Position numbers and translations under genes: made by a program | Notes under the pieces: generated by a model | Seen by the model: the letters and a program-made list of their open reading frames with translations, nothing else | Databases searched by the model: none | Told to the model about the DNA's origin: nothing | Assembly (NCBI GenBank): GCA_021234535.1 | Contig: CM037840.1 | Location: 5,528,835-5,592,834, forward strand | DNA length: 64,000 bases | Source: Stichopus chloronotus | Lineage: Eukaryota > Echinodermata > Holothuroidea > Aspidochirotida > Stichopodidae | Reading direction: 5' to 3' | Shown here: one piece after another, positions 1 through 12,797 of the stretch | How the letters are laid out: each line of letters opens with the position of its first letter | How positions within the stretch are numbered: the first letter of the stretch is position 1

Positions 1-541
1 TCATGATCTTGAGTTTTCTTTAGTAAGTCCAGATTTTCCTTTTTAAGATCTTCCTTCACAACGATTCCCGTAGATTTTAGTTTTCATCTCCATCTTGGTC
101 CGGTACAATGAAAACGTAACAAGGATTGCCCTATTTCCTCCTGGGTATGGGGTCCCACCCAGTCTGATCGGTTGATGGAGAGGTCTGGTAGATTGATATC
201 GAGTTTGTCAGCAGCACATTTCTTTATTGTTTCATCATTGTCTTTGCCATGTTGTTCTCGAAGAACAAAAATCCATATGTTTTTACGCCTGGTGTGTTGT
301 TCCTGATCATTCAGGCTGAGTTGTTGGCATCGTTGGGGGCTTTGTATTTCGTCTACTCGTTGTGTTATTTACCCCCAGAAAGTTTCTTTAACCTCAATTT
401 CCTTCTCCACCTCGAAGAGTTGTGACTCCTGGAATTCAGTCTGACGAGTGAGATTGAGCGGCTTATCTTCGATCGCTTTGCGACACTTTACTGGATTAAC
501 TCTTTGAGTTGTTCGCTATCGATAACATCAGTCTTAACCAT
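1..541 (-). pseudogene. L1-type LINE ORF1 remnant
   Basis: The minus strand reads from a methionine at about 541 (MVKTDVIDSEQLKELIQ) towards the left edge. Pieces in shifting frames resemble the ORF1 protein of L1-like LINEs, an RNA-binding chaperone. After a coiled-coil-like stretch there is RRKNIWIF, then NRSDWVGPHTQ (usual family form: DRSHRVGP), and finally GIVVKEDLKKENLDLLKK, which fits the end of the RRM/C-terminal domain. In-frame stops and frame changes show it is dead. It lies in what is probably intron 4 of GULO-like gene 1. The family call rests on motif order, not on a search. Confidence 0.6.
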
Positions 542-1666
542 GGAAGCAACCTCCGCTTATCGTATATTGTTAAGAGTAGTGATATTCCGAGTGAATTTAT
601 AACAGCATAATATTGTTATAAAGATCTTCCTACAACATGTTGACCTTTATGAATGAGGATGATGCATGCCTGGGATGTAGGACCTAAGTTTAGTTTATAC
701 CAACACCTGAAGCAAGTGCAAACTGCAAATTATATTCATGGTGGAGAGGTGGACCTTTAGAACTATTTACAATTTTAACGCCCCCCCCCCCTCCCCCTTT
801 AAGAAAAGGAAGTCACATGCCCATGCCATCGTAAATGTCTCTTATCATGTCACCTAAAACAAGTATGAAACGACTTAACCTATTTTCTGCTGAGGTTCAG
901 GTTTCAGCTTAGCTGATTAGTCTCTGAGCTAGCACTTAATCTGATACTGGTGTGCCTGTTAACAGTAATACTGTCATAGGCAACCACTGTTTCCATTTAC
1001 TGGGTTGCAACTGAATACACAACTTTAAATAGATCGTGATGTATTGTCTATGGAAAAATAAAAATTAATGGTACCCTGCTGATAACAACAGTCTGTAAGC
1101 CACAACATACCATCCACATGAGACAGATTTCCTATAAATGGATTAAAGCTAGAAAATATATATATAAAGCTAGAAAATACAAGTGTAACTGCAGACGTTG
1201 TCAATACAATATGTCATGAAAGGAAACAGTGACAAGGATTTCGACAGAGGTAGCCTAATTTATAGGCATTACTGGTAGAAATACCACAATAGTCGAATAA
1301 ATTTTATTTTCTGCTTAGCTCCATACATGTACTGCAAAAGCTTTACAAACTGTTAATATGGTCTTGCAGCCTAAATGTATGAACTGAAGCCATGTTCAAC
1401 ACTGGGATATTAATTTCCGATATTGATCAGGCTGCTACGTCATCCTCAATCCATTCCATAACTCAGAAACCCTACATGCTATATCCATGGAAATACAAAA
1501 TTGGTATTCATGAGTCCCTTCTGTCTTTAGTTTTCATTTTGATATGATTCTCAAGCATGTTAACATTGCACACTACTCAGTTGTCTATAGTAACATTGTC
1601 TACTATATTATACACTGTTTTAGAATATCTGCTTGTAATATTTCATGAATGTCTGTGCACTGGAAG
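542..1666. other. intronic AT-rich DNA, no gene seen
   Basis: This stretch has a poly-C/CT tract at about 781-798 and no exon-like segment on either strand. It probably belongs to intron 4 of GULO-like gene 1. Confidence 0.4.
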
Positions 1667-2590
1667 CCCGGATCACACCTCTCCGAATATTCACGATTCG
1701 ACAAAACTCAGCAGACAGTAGACAGTCGTGAAAAAGTTGTAGACAGTGTGGAGTCTCCCATCATTACGACAACAGCATGCCACATTGCACCGACCTTGAG
1801 AGATACCGGTATCGTAAACCTGGGTGGTAATGAAGAATTGTCTCATCCCATAAACTCCTCTCAGTTCAATTTCAGGAGATGTATGTTCATAGACATATAG
1901 AAATGTGCTGCAGTTCTGGCTGTTTTATCTCATTTGCCGAACAGTGCGAAAACATAGCCCAAATAGTCCCTTGTAAACTTTCTTAAGCCCAAATACATGA
2001 AACATCATTGATTTTTGTGTGTTCTGAAAACCAAAAGTTCTTCATCAAAGTGGTAACACAGGACGTATTCTTCCCAATTTGTTCATCATTCATGAGAAAT
2101 GAATCTGACAATACCAAAATTATACCATGTTGTTCTGAAGGCGTTTCAATACATATTTATTTCTATAACTAATCCCAAATGAGTTTCACATTTCCGCCTT
2201 GGCTTTTCTAATGATGTTAGTATTCAAGTAAGCTTTAAAAGTCGGATTACATGGTCTCTCTACCTATATAATTACAAGCTCGCTCCTCATTTCTTGTATT
2301 CAGAATGTTATACATGCTTGTTGTATTATTGTTGGTCGGGTTCCATGTCGACCAGTCTCGTCATGTGACTGTATGTTACTTTCTCATTGGCTAAATTACA
2401 AACGACTGTTTGTCGGGTTGCAGGAGAGGAAGCTACTATTGAACTTGTTCAATCAGGGCAACGGCTCACGACACAAACGAAAATCGATGGAATAGTAGTC
2501 AAAGGATTGGCCACACTGCCGCGACTACATCCCACGCGAACACGAGTCTCGTCGGGTAGTGGGTAGTCGGAGTGGTGTTAACCAGGCTTA
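1667..2590. mobile_element. putative DNA element with long imperfect terminal inverted repeats
   Basis: The left end (GCCCGGATCACACCTCTCCG, about 1668) and the reverse complement of the right end (GCCTGGTTAACACCACTCCG, about 2585) align over some 44 bases with roughly two thirds identity, including the run CACTC/CGAC further in. The 0.9 kb between them has no transposase frame. I could not define a target-site duplication. An 83-codon ORF (1649-1900) crosses the left end and is probably chance. Confidence 0.4.
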
Positions 2591-3927
2591 ACTGTCAACA
2601 TAATGTCTCAATTGTCAACAAGCATCCACTTTCTACATGACGTATTCAATACAGGGGACTATATATTCATGAAACAGAAAGTCAAAATTTAAAAGTATGA
2701 CCAATTGACAGATTCTTCCAATATTTCAATACAATTCAAGGGAATTGAATTTAATGCTCAGTTTCGGGCCTGATACAATGAATGCATAGGCATCAGCAGT
2801 AGAAAAATTATAAGCAGTATGTAAATTAAGCAGTTTATGCAACTTTATCAAACAAATCCACGAAAGACCATCTGGAACAATTAGACCTTCATGGAAATAA
2901 TCTAATATATCGAAATCAACGATCTATCCTTAATATACATACAATCATGTGATATATACATACAATCACATGTAGTTTATAGTGCATAATGGTCATTGTC
3001 ACTATTTGTGCAGCATCAGACTAGGCTGAGCAATTTCAAACAACTGATCAGACATTAGAAGGAAAAAAAAACAGTTACACTCACTTCCACATTGTTAAAG
3101 GTCAAGTAGTAATTAACCTAGTTTGTCTAAAGAGGACACCTCAAAATACACAATCAGGTAAAATGTTAACCTCAACTTCCAGTGAAGTGATAAATGATCT
3201 GTGTTATTCACTTCAAACTTCATTTGACATTGAATGATTACAATGAAATATACTTGCTATGCATTAACATTGTTAATGCAAGCCATAGCATAAGCTTTAT
3301 ATGTGGACCAAGGTTAGACATACGTATGTCATTTTCGTGCTAGAGCACAACAACATTCTATTTAAAGTGTATGAATTTATAACTTACTGACTGACTTATA
3401 CTTCCTCACATTCCTTGTCTTTAAGTCGTGTTATGCAATTCATTCAGTACACATCAAATAGCGCAGTTATCATCAGTTACTGTTGTGAGGTTTACAATGA
3501 AGTTTCATGCAGTCCATAGTTCACATGGCTAAGATTTTGACAGTGTTCTGTCAGTTGAACTCCAACGACCTTCAGTTTGAAAAGAAATCAATACGAGGTC
3601 ATTTTCTCCCATCTTTACCAAAGATAATTCTTACACATAGTTCAAAAATGCAGCAAATTTAGTTAGCTTCAAATAATTGACAAGCATGCATAATATACTG
3701 CATACATGAACACACACACGTATGTAGTCGTTGCCCCGTTGATATATTCGACGTTCCGAAAGGACGATTTCATAAATGCGGTACTCAATCAAAACACAAA
3801 TGCCTCAGAATAGGAAAGTATAATCGACCGTTACTGTTCAAAGGTCACATTTAAAACTGCCCCCTGTATTGTTTGATAAATTGCATAAAGACAGGTTCCA
3901 ACCGAAAATTTTACAGTACAAACTCAC
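2591..3927. other. intronic DNA, no gene seen
   Basis: No exon or recognisable repeat was found. It directly follows exon 4 of GULO-like gene 1 in transcription order, so it is read as intron 4. Confidence 0.4.
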
Positions 3928-4025
3928 ACTGGTAGCGCCATCTTGTATTTAGGGAGAATATCCACCGACAGAGCCTTCAATGAACAACCTGCTTGAACGG
4001 TCACCTGATGTTTCTGTTTATCAAC
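3928..4025 (-). CDS. GULO: GULO-like gene 1, third coding exon
   Basis: 98 bp, entering in phase 0 and leaving in phase 2 (donor GTGAGT). It encodes VDKQKHQVTVQAGCSLKALS and on to KYKMALPV, the QVTVEAG region of the FAD-binding fold. The next exon is not found to the left in this window. Confidence 0.85.
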
Positions 4026-6464
4026 CTACACAGTAGAAACGGTAGAAGGTACGTCATAGTCACTATCACGTCACTGAACAAGCAGTACATTATCAAAAAT
4101 GAATTCTAATTACAACAAAATGTATCGTTCGATGGTAACTCATGACACTTTATGAGGCTGATGCTAGTATGACTACATTAAAGAAGAGACAAGAAGACGT
4201 ACGTAAAAGAGAGAGAGAAAGAGGGACAGAGAGAGACAGCGAGAGAGGGAGTCCAGAGAGATGATGGAGAGAGAAAGAGAGAACGAAAAGAAATGCAACT
4301 AAATTTTACAGCAGCCATTATGATTGATCAAAGAAGATTCTTCTTTCTTTTGTGTTTCTTCTTATTACAATTCGAAGTATTGTTACTGCCTACCTGTTAT
4401 TAATGTCTATATTCTTTCTGATAAATATAGAGAATGTGAAGGTCTGCGTCATATGGTTGATTAAGATAAAACAATAGAGATAGGGTTACGATAATTACAC
4501 GTGTTTAAAGCTTAATACAGCCTGTGTTTACTGTGGTACTTTATGATTAACACCATCTCACTCCAACTGGAATGCATCCCATTAGGAAAGTTTTCCACTT
4601 TATATTACATTCCCTTTGATCTCCTCCTAGCTATATGTTTTTTGTATTCCCAATGTCCCACATATTTACTGTGTATGGCCTGTGACCCTCCAGATGACCC
4701 TCCACTAAAATAGTCCACCTGATTCTGAAAGAGATGCAGCTACATACCAAACCTTTAGAGTTCTAAGCAACAGCTTTTGATAATGCTTAATGTAATTTAC
4801 CCTGAATCAAATCATAATAGATTTCTTCTACACTTTTAAAGCAAACAATGGCTCTTTTCAGTGACAATGATGTCAGTACTCGTATGTGTATATCTTTGCT
4901 TAACCATTGCACGAATCTGAATTTACATGACCAGTGATAACCAAGATATCACAACTTTTATTAAATCAAACACCACCGTCATACGTATGTTAATTGTCCG
5001 CAATTCTCCTTTGAAATACTACGCTTTCATTTTCCCAATTTGATCCTTGGTGAAAACAAACTCAGTACTCGTTAATCACCTATTCTAAATATGGTGCCAA
5101 AGAAATGTATCTCCGGGATCCCTTTTTTGTATTGGTAATTTATTTCACTATATAATCTCCAATCTGACCTTCAATGGTAATTGACCTACAATAATATACG
5201 TACCTACAGTAAGATTCGTATGCAACTCCTGTGCTCAATGTGGTGCAGATTCAAGTCACAGCTTGACCAAAGCTATAGAAGTGTACAGATGCTTATATAG
5301 CTACATGCATGCAGCTAATTAACATCTTATGCTGGTAATATCCACATATACAAGGCACTATTCATACTGCTGGAAGGGTTTCAAAGTTGTACAATAATGA
5401 TGGTAAATATAAGTGATCAAACAAGCACAGTATGTAAGTAAAAAAATACCACTGTACTGATGGCAAGAACTTACATCAAGAACAGCTGTCATCTTCTTCA
5501 GATGAATCATGTATTCATCTCCACAGGTTATATCATTCGGTGAATGACCAAAGCCTCGAACTTTAACCCTTTTGCCAATTTCTTTAGCTTTTTTTACAAT
5601 CTGTATTGGGAAAAGGCATGCACTACAATAAATCTAATGAATGTGCTGAACTTTTAGTCAATTCAAAATACTTTCAAACAACTCAAAGAAACACAGATTA
5701 AGTTTGAAATTAAGTAAATTATAGTATTCTCTTCAAAACTATCATCCTAATTTAATTATGTAAAACGTGTACTGGTACAAATGAGTCATGCTATCCACAC
5801 ACGCTCATTTTCGAATGTTTGAAGTGAAAACAGGAAAAAATGAATTACCTCAGAAAAATAAATTATTTCCAACATTTATTAGCAAATACTTGGGAACTGC
5901 TTCTCTGCAAACTGCTTCTCTGCATGTATATCTGAAGATGCATCAAAATATACTCGATACACTTGAAAATAACTTCTGTTAAAGTTAACAGTGCCTGCTT
6001 TATGATGTACAAACTAATCGAATGTTTTTCCTCTCATTTTTTATAACCGATAAAAGACTCACGACACAAAAGGTGCAAATGTCACAACTAGAACAAGGAC
6101 ATCAACCGGCACTTGTTGCACACAGAATGCATGTCTTACTGTAGTACCAAATAAATGTGAATAGGGTGTACGGTAGGTATACTTTTGTGAAAGAGTGACA
6201 CTTAGTTTATGCTGTTGCAAACTTACACCGTGCAGAATTGAAAATGATGACTCACCACCATCTCAAAGCTAAATTATAACAGTCAAAATCTCTCTTCAAG
6301 TCACTAGTGCTTAAAGTACATTTAATTGTTACAAAGAATTATTAAATCTAGTAACCTGCTGAATCTCAGCAACAGTGGTCGGTTCAAAGTAAAGCTCTGG
6401 TCTACAGGTATGAGTACCAGCCCAGTTAGTAAATTTGTATCCTTCCATTACCGTTTTGATAGGT
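3928..6464 (-). CDS. GULO: GULO-like gene 1, 5' coding exons only
   Basis: This is the 5' part of an FAD-linked aldonolactone oxidase gene of the L-gulonolactone oxidase type, which oxidises L-gulono-1,4-lactone to the ascorbate precursor in microsomal membranes. Three exons are present (6464-6356, 5600-5475, 4025-3928). They join in phase to encode about 106 residues of the FAD-binding PCMH domain, including GFGHSPND, whose histidine matches the covalent FAD site of rat GULO. The start is the ATG at 6448, 16 nt inside the exon, matching the vertebrate start position. All three exons are open with consensus splice sites. The remaining exons should lie left of position 1: the matching intron in gene 2 is 5.7 kb and only 3.9 kb is available here. 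Enzyme class is well supported; substrate is inferred. Confidence 0.85.
4026..5474. other. intron with purine-rich tract
   Basis: Intron of GULO-like gene 1. A GA-rich tract runs from about 4207 to 4290. Parts of 4290-4400 and 5160-5210 still align with intron 3 of gene 2 (about 31560-31690 and 32190-32260), showing descent from a duplicated segment. Confidence 0.6.
5475..5600 (-). CDS. GULO: GULO-like gene 1, second coding exon (FAD histidine)
   Basis: Forty-two codons, phase 0 at both ends, GTAAGT donor. It encodes the KRVKVRGFGHSPNDITCGDE segment of the FAD-binding domain; the histidine of GHSPND corresponds to the covalently flavinylated residue. It differs from the gene 2 exon at roughly nine of 126 bases. 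Confidence 0.88.
5601..6355. other. intron between first two coding exons of gene 1
   Basis: No gene seen. A 64-codon plus-strand ORF (5788-5982) has no recognisable features. Confidence 0.6.
6356..6464 (-). CDS. GULO: GULO-like gene 1, first coding exon
   Basis: The acceptor TTTTTGTAG precedes 16 nt of leader, then ATG at 6448 and 31 codons starting MEGYKFTNWAGTHTCRPELY, ending at a GTTACT donor in phase 0. It matches the GULO N-terminus (short lead, GYK..NW, C-P-E-Y). Unlike the gene 2 copy it has no frameshift. The acceptor implies at least one non-coding upstream exon. Confidence 0.85.
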
Positions 6465-9237
6465 CTACAAAAATAAACAGAAGAAACAATGGTCCATCAA
6501 CTTAAGGAGGATCATCGATTGCCCTTTATCACACTCTAATGTAGTACTTCACAAGCACGAAACGTCAACAAGAATTAGGCAATTAGACAACTTGACTAAA
6601 GTGCATTGACACAAATACAAATTTCATTAAAAAAAATAATGTAATAATGGTGCTGTAATAAATATATCCACAGGCGATTTTGAAACATTGTAGGCTAAAA
6701 AATTGAAGGGTTCTGGTATCACTGTTTACAAGATTCATGTACATATGTAGTATCTACACATGTTACGTGTACACATGGAGGTGTATTTACAGTAGCAGGT
6801 GCACCTGCAGTTACAGGTTCATAGTCACTATGGCACTTAATGTACTGTGGCATGTACACATATTGAAAACTACAAAGAGCTTGCCTTATCGTCATTATTT
6901 CTGAAACAATGGTAGGCTACCTTTGGTAAAGTACAGAATGTGAGTTCATTCTGAAGCAGACATCTGTAACAACATACAAATGTCTACAGTTCAGTAGTTC
7001 CGTGAACTTGATTGATCTATATGACATATATACGAAGATGGTGGTGTACTTGCATGCAGAGCGGATAAGACCTTTCAACATTTATCTGTATTTCGTTGTA
7101 CTGTATACTGTACTATGTCGCATACAGAATGCAATAAGGAATACGGTAATGGGCTCCCACTTATAAAAGATGGCCACCTGCATTAGTACTCTTTCGAAAC
7201 ACTCTCATATAATTCAGATTGTTACTTATGTTTCAAAAACATTTATAGTTTAGTCTAATCTTTCAAATATTGAGCTGTCGATAAATAACTAAGCGTTCGT
7301 TTCTATTCTTCATTTGTGTAGTCTGCAATTAAAGATGCGCGTGTAGATAGCATATGCGTTCTTTCAACAAACCATGAGGTCCATGAAATTTTAGTGTTTT
7401 GGCATGGATAAGGATGTTTTCTTGATCGATCCGTGGATGTTAGAGTGTCTCAAGCGTTCTAAAATCTGGAAGGAAAGCAGGTGCCCATAACCATTTGTTA
7501 ACTCTTACAGTTGATATTTTAGAAACAATGACTGACATTCCCCTGTACTACGTTTTATGTTTTACCCTGTATAGTATCAGGTTATAATCAGTTTAAGATC
7601 GCTGAAATAAGACTGTGTATCCTTTAAAAGCGTGTACACATATTCTAAAGAACTACTCAGAGTGCTCAGAACGTCTTACGTTAGTGACAGCAAATAATAT
7701 ACCATCAGGTGCATACATGTACATGTTTTCAGCAAAGCAATAACATCTTGTACTGTAAATGTGACAATGCAACACTACAACTGATAAATCTTATCTGATG
7801 GCTTTATTCTTCCAAGCAACTACTGGCAGTTACCTAAGCTGGAATGCCACCCAAAAGTTTGGAACTTGATTTACATTTACGAGACAATTTGTGAAACAAT
7901 ACAATGGTACATCGAAGAAGAGAGCAACTGATTTTATGATTTATTCCAACCTGACGTTAGCAATGTCACATGTAAGAAATAAACCAAGAATGGCAAATAT
8001 CGAATGATGAAAATGCTACTTACACAGTCCGTATACCCTATTCTGGAAATTGTTTGCTAAAGAAAGGTTTGCCAAAGAAAACATTGTATCTTTTGAGTTA
8101 CATACCACACTTACACCAAGGAAAAATGACTAGGTCATTCATCACGTAATGCGAACATAAATTGCCACAAATACGTATGACCTAAATTTTAGAGGAATAT
8201 ACCTCTATCTTTAAATTTGAAGTTACGTTTGAGAGTATTTTCACGTATAGATAAGAGAAACTTTAATTACAAGAATCCATAGTAGCCGTAACAAGAACGA
8301 CCTATCGAACAAGCTCAAATATGATCAGGTGATATTTCTTTTGAAAAGAATAACGCGAACTTTTCAGAGGCCTTTTACGTTGAGATCTCCAGGTTAATAC
8401 TCAAAATTGCCATTGTCAAAATTTACATTTAGTAGCAAGTGCAACTTTATTCAATTATCGACTTTGCAAGATATGAGAAGGGAGTAGACATATCACTTAT
8501 TTTACAGAGTACGTAGCTTTTTTTTCTAATAAATACAAACATTTAAAGTCAATTCCACTCAATGAATCATCAAGACGCTATATATCTCGGACAGGCAGAT
8601 GTAGCATGAAAGGGATTTTGAGGTGTTCATTAAAAGAACATTCAAGATACATGCAAGAAGAAAAACAATGTTGCGCAGGTTCCTTTTCACACACTCACAT
8701 ACGAGCGCATACACCTACCCACCAGCATGACTGGTAGCATGACTGCATAAAGTTTAATTTTCACCAAAAATGCTAAGTCGACTTGAAATGCAAACTTGTT
8801 TAAAGTTTATCACTTCCAGACAGAATATTTTACTGAAATGGTTCGCACCAAAAAGGAAGGAAAAAGTAAAGGTACCTAGCTGATTTATATGACCATTTCA
8901 TTGTTTGTCACTATAACGGCTGTAGACCCACGGGGGTCAATGCTTCTGGGGGCAAGCATGATATTTGCTCCAATTTGGAATTCAAGAGCAAGTTTGGAAT
9001 ATTTTGATGTTCATCTCTCATTTTGTCTCACAACAGTTGTTTTCATAATGGAGGGGAGTCAATTTTAAATGTGATACCGATATGCACCAACATAAACTAC
9101 AGTGGGGTACCTAAGATGTTGGACTATGATATGGGGACGTGGAAGACTAGGCTGCGTTGAAGCGGAGCTTCCCAGAAAAATTTTCGATAAAAATTGGAGA
9201 ATCACACCCACCTCGTAATTTGGTTGGTCGTGAGACG
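6465..9237. other. upstream region or 5' intron of gene 1, no gene seen
   Basis: AT-rich DNA without exon-like segments. Because the first coding exon has a splice acceptor, part of this is probably an intron from an upstream non-coding exon. Confidence 0.4.
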
Positions 9238-9670
9238 GATCCTCTCCTTAGGTTAATTGTCACGTACACTACTTGTCTCGTTTGTTGTTTATGGTTACTG
9301 CTTAAGTGAACCTTGACCTGTTTGGACACTCAAATGACAGGAGACTTTTGGCAAGATCAAAGTACGTTATGAAGTGATTGTAACTGGCACTGTTATTGGC
9401 ACTACTCGATCTCGCTCGTAGTAAGGACATTTACCCTCAGTAAGATGTGACGCTAAATTTGAATAACACTCCATTAACGTAGTGTGACTCAGAAAAAATA
9501 TAGCGCCCCATATCGTGAAGCGGAATATATACTACACTATAGAAGCATTGACTATATTACCGTCAATTAACCTACATTATCAGCAAAATTGCTTGCTAAA
9601 AGGCTGCCATGATTGATAAATGACGAATGTATGCACATTGCATATGTTAATAAATCTTCGAGCAACCTTA
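9238..9670 (-). promoter_or_regulatory. conserved upstream block of gene 1, candidate promoter or first exon
   Basis: This block aligns over several hundred bases with 34368-34856, at the same relative place upstream of gene 2. Shared landmarks are AGGTTAATTGTCACGT, GGACACTCAAATG, AGTAAGATGTGAC and GCTTGCTAAAAG. Flanking non-coding DNA is much more diverged, so selection on a promoter or 5' UTR exon is plausible. No TATA box or start site could be assigned. Confidence 0.4.
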
Positions 9671-12049
9671 AGTAAGACCAACATCAAGTTAAGCTTTCAC
9701 TGTAACACTTTCAGGATCCAATAAAGTAACATGCAGGACGAACATGCTTTAATAGATAATCTAGTATCTTAAAAGGGAAGGGTCAGACTATCCCCCAAGT
9801 CCTGTCACAAACAGAGAGTATTCAATAAATGTCTTACCAGGCTTTTCCCGTAAAGCAACACATATGTGGTCCACAAAAAATATCGAAGCTTAAAAAAAAA
9901 ACTTACTAGAGCACTCATGACAGTTGTTAACTCCAGGACAGAATTTTTTTTCAAAATGACGAGCTTTTGGTCGAATGTGAAAAGCATACATCCTTTACCC
10001 ATATAACAGTAGTTGCTATATGATAAACTAAGGTAGTTGGAACTCTCGTCAATGCTGTAGCTAACATTGACCTGTGACAAATCTTATCTTAATCATAACC
10101 TGCATTGAACTACGATATAGCCTACTGCAACAGATGAGGATTACTGTAATTTAACTTCTAGGTCCCAGTTATTTTGAATTTGCATTTGGTCCTTTGAGAA
10201 CGCTTAAAAAATCCAACATTTTCATGATTATTGCACTTGTTATATTTTTGTATGGTTCTACAGCTCCCTGGTTAATGTAAAATACCTGTAAACAACCGAA
10301 TTCAGAAACAAAAATGAAATTAAAAAAGTGCAGAGGTCTTGAGAGCGAGGGTGGGCAAGGGTCAAAATAGTACTGTAAAGATAGTTTAACGTTGAGTGCT
10401 TTGCGTGATAATTTATTACTTGGACAATATTCGGCATGACAACAAAACTAAGACTCTACTACTAACTAGATCTACACTACTGCGAACGTGTATCATAATT
10501 ATAAGCGGAGGATACAACCAAGTTACAAGTAAAACCGAAAAAAAGGAACAAGAAAAAGGGCATTTCCTTGCACCAGTCCATCGATTATTTAAGAAGTGCC
10601 AATATATATTTCTTGTCTTTTATCACAGTGGCTGTATTAGTTATGGTATCTTTTTTTTACCATCAACAACATAGATATTTTTCAGTAGTCTCTTATTACT
10701 ACACATGTTTCTTCATTTGCTATATTGTTCTGTTCAGTTAAAAATATGGGAAAAACATAGTATACCATGATATTCATACGCATTATTCACAAATTCTTTT
10801 TATTCTTCTTTGAAATTCCATTCCAAATCTTGATATACACATTTAATTTCCATCAAAACCAAATACAAGACCACATTGAATCCTAGTCATATGTTAAGTC
10901 ATAGTCTTTGAAATGATGGGCTGTGGAAGTGGGATGTTGCGTAATTATTTCTTCAACAGGTACTTGATCATGAAGACTTAGCATTTTGTACTTTGATTTG
11001 AACCACTTTTTTAGGTTTCCTCAATTCCGTCGGAACAACAGTTACGAGAACAGATCTAAGCGTGACAAAGCTGAGGTAGGAGGGCGTGCTGTACGTTTTG
11101 ACATTGACGGGTGATCCTTTTCATCCTTTGTCTGAGAAATGTTTAGTCAGAGTCTATTGTGTAAATGTAGGCTTTGAATCAATTTGGTTGGACCTTTCCC
11201 ATCTCTGACTTGATAGCCCATTGTGGTATCTTTGCGTTCAGGTGGTGCTTATTTCTTTCTCTTCTTTGGGGGCCACTCAACGGACAGTAAGTCCAATGGA
11301 TCACAGACATCAAAGTTTGTTTAATAGTTTGCTTTTTTCCACCTCTTTTGGAACTGGAATTAAACACGGATCATTTCTTGAATAATACTACCAATTGGTA
11401 TGCAATGTCACTTCAAAATTCTTAGGATTACTTGGTTACTCTGTGCTATTTGTGGACCCTTTAATGCCGGTAGCTATGCTTCTCTACCACTAAGTAAATA
11501 AAATGTACGAAATCCTGTACTAGAGTGGCTCATATTCCTTACAAATCGATGCAGTGTATTGGCTCTCTTCTTTCTTTAATGTTAATCTGAGTCTTTGTAG
11601 TAGTCCATTTGCTTGTAAATGACATGGAGCCGGTTCTTGATCTACGAATGCTAAATTACACGGAAAGTTCATCACACATAGTGTGCATACATTAAATTGT
11701 TGGCCCACATTTGTTTGAAGTTTTGGGGGGACTCGATGCTCGTCGATGAAATTGTCAAAAATGTATTTTGCAACAACACTTGCCAATTGATTTGACATGG
11801 TGAATATTTACATACTGGGTACCATGGTCCATTAGTACTTAAATTACTTTCATCCGTTTGGATATCACTGGCAAATCTGTCAAATCTGCACACATAAGTT
11901 GAAAAGGTGTCTAACTAGGAAGGTTTCAGAGAGTAGACTGCATTCTGAACAATACCTCCCGATGTCAATCCACAAAACTGGCCAAAAGAGAACTTTGGCA
12001 CGACTCAGGGTACATTCGATTCCAAAATGACGGAACAAGATAAATGCTG
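9671..12049. other. intergenic DNA between genes 1 and 2
   Basis: No gene seen. Parts of 11520-11900 resemble 46060-46260 downstream of gene 3, and about 10960-10985 resembles about 35760-35780, as expected for flanks of a tandem segmental duplication. The short ORFs on both strands look like chance. Confidence 0.4.
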
Positions 12050-12268
12050 CACTCACAGAATTATTTACCTAAATTATGTAAAATAAGAACTCCATCAATT
12101 TTATGTAAAATTAATGTAAGCAGTATTTCTAAATTTTACATAATATTGGTAAATTTTACTACATTTTATTAAAATTGTTATATCATAATGTAAGACTTGC
12201 ATTAACTGTGTGCAAAATTTTACCAAAAAGTTATGGAGTTCTTATTTTACTTTACGTTTTTGTGAGTG
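12050..12268. mobile_element. small terminal-inverted-repeat element (MITE-like)
   Basis: About 219 bp. The left end starts CACTCACAGAATT and reaches GTAAAATAAGAACTCCA; the right end, reverse-complemented, starts CACTCACAAAAACG and reaches GTAAAATAAGAACTCCA, so the ends are inverted repeats of about 40 bp. The interior is extremely AT-rich, with repeats of TAAATTTTAC. No coding capacity; target duplication unclear. Confidence 0.5.
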
Positions 12269-12644
12269 TGTGAAAGAAGTGCAATACAGTTTTCATGAAA
12301 AGTTCAGAAATGACAATGCAAATGAGACAAGCTGGTAAACTTCCAAGACTTTAACAGACTGAAAAGGAGATTGTAAATAAAAATTAAACCAAACGTTATA
12401 ACAATACCTCTGTGTACTTTCGACTCACTGTGTCGCTTTAACACAAGTCTGACACAATTTCGTGAACATGCTTTTATATCTGTTTTAACTGAGCTGTCTC
12501 TATATAGCTCTGATTTAAAATGGAGATTCATTCTCATATACGAATCCCATTTCGTAAATTCCTTTAATGAACATGCATGCTTTTTATATCTATTAACTGA
12601 ATCCCATATAGTGGCAGCATTTTCTTAGTGCATGAATGCAATGC

Positions 12645-12797
12645 CTAGATTTCCTTCTTCGATTGATTTATTCCAAAGATCCTCTCAAGATGCTGATTTA
12701 GAAACATTCCATTTGGGTCCATTTTCTGTCTGATGGCACAAAATTTGTCCCACTCTGGATACACAGCGTGAAATTCCTCACCAGTCACATCATGACA
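12645..12797 (-). CDS. GULO: GULO-like gene 2, terminal exon
   Basis: 50 codons plus TAG. Encodes CHDVTGEEFHAVYPEWDKFC, AIRQKMDPNGMFLNQHLERI and FGINQSKKEI. It matches the vertebrate C-terminus (KFC.IRQK.DP.GMFLN.YLE..F), with about ten extra residues after the usual end. Confidence 0.9.
   Translation of the reverse strand, partial: CHDVTGEEFHAVYPEWDKFCAIRQKMDPNGMFLNQHLERIFGINQSKKEI

Noticed and set aside
1649..1900. 83-codon ORF as a gene
   Set aside because: It spans the left end of a TIR element and has no recognisable domain or splice structure.
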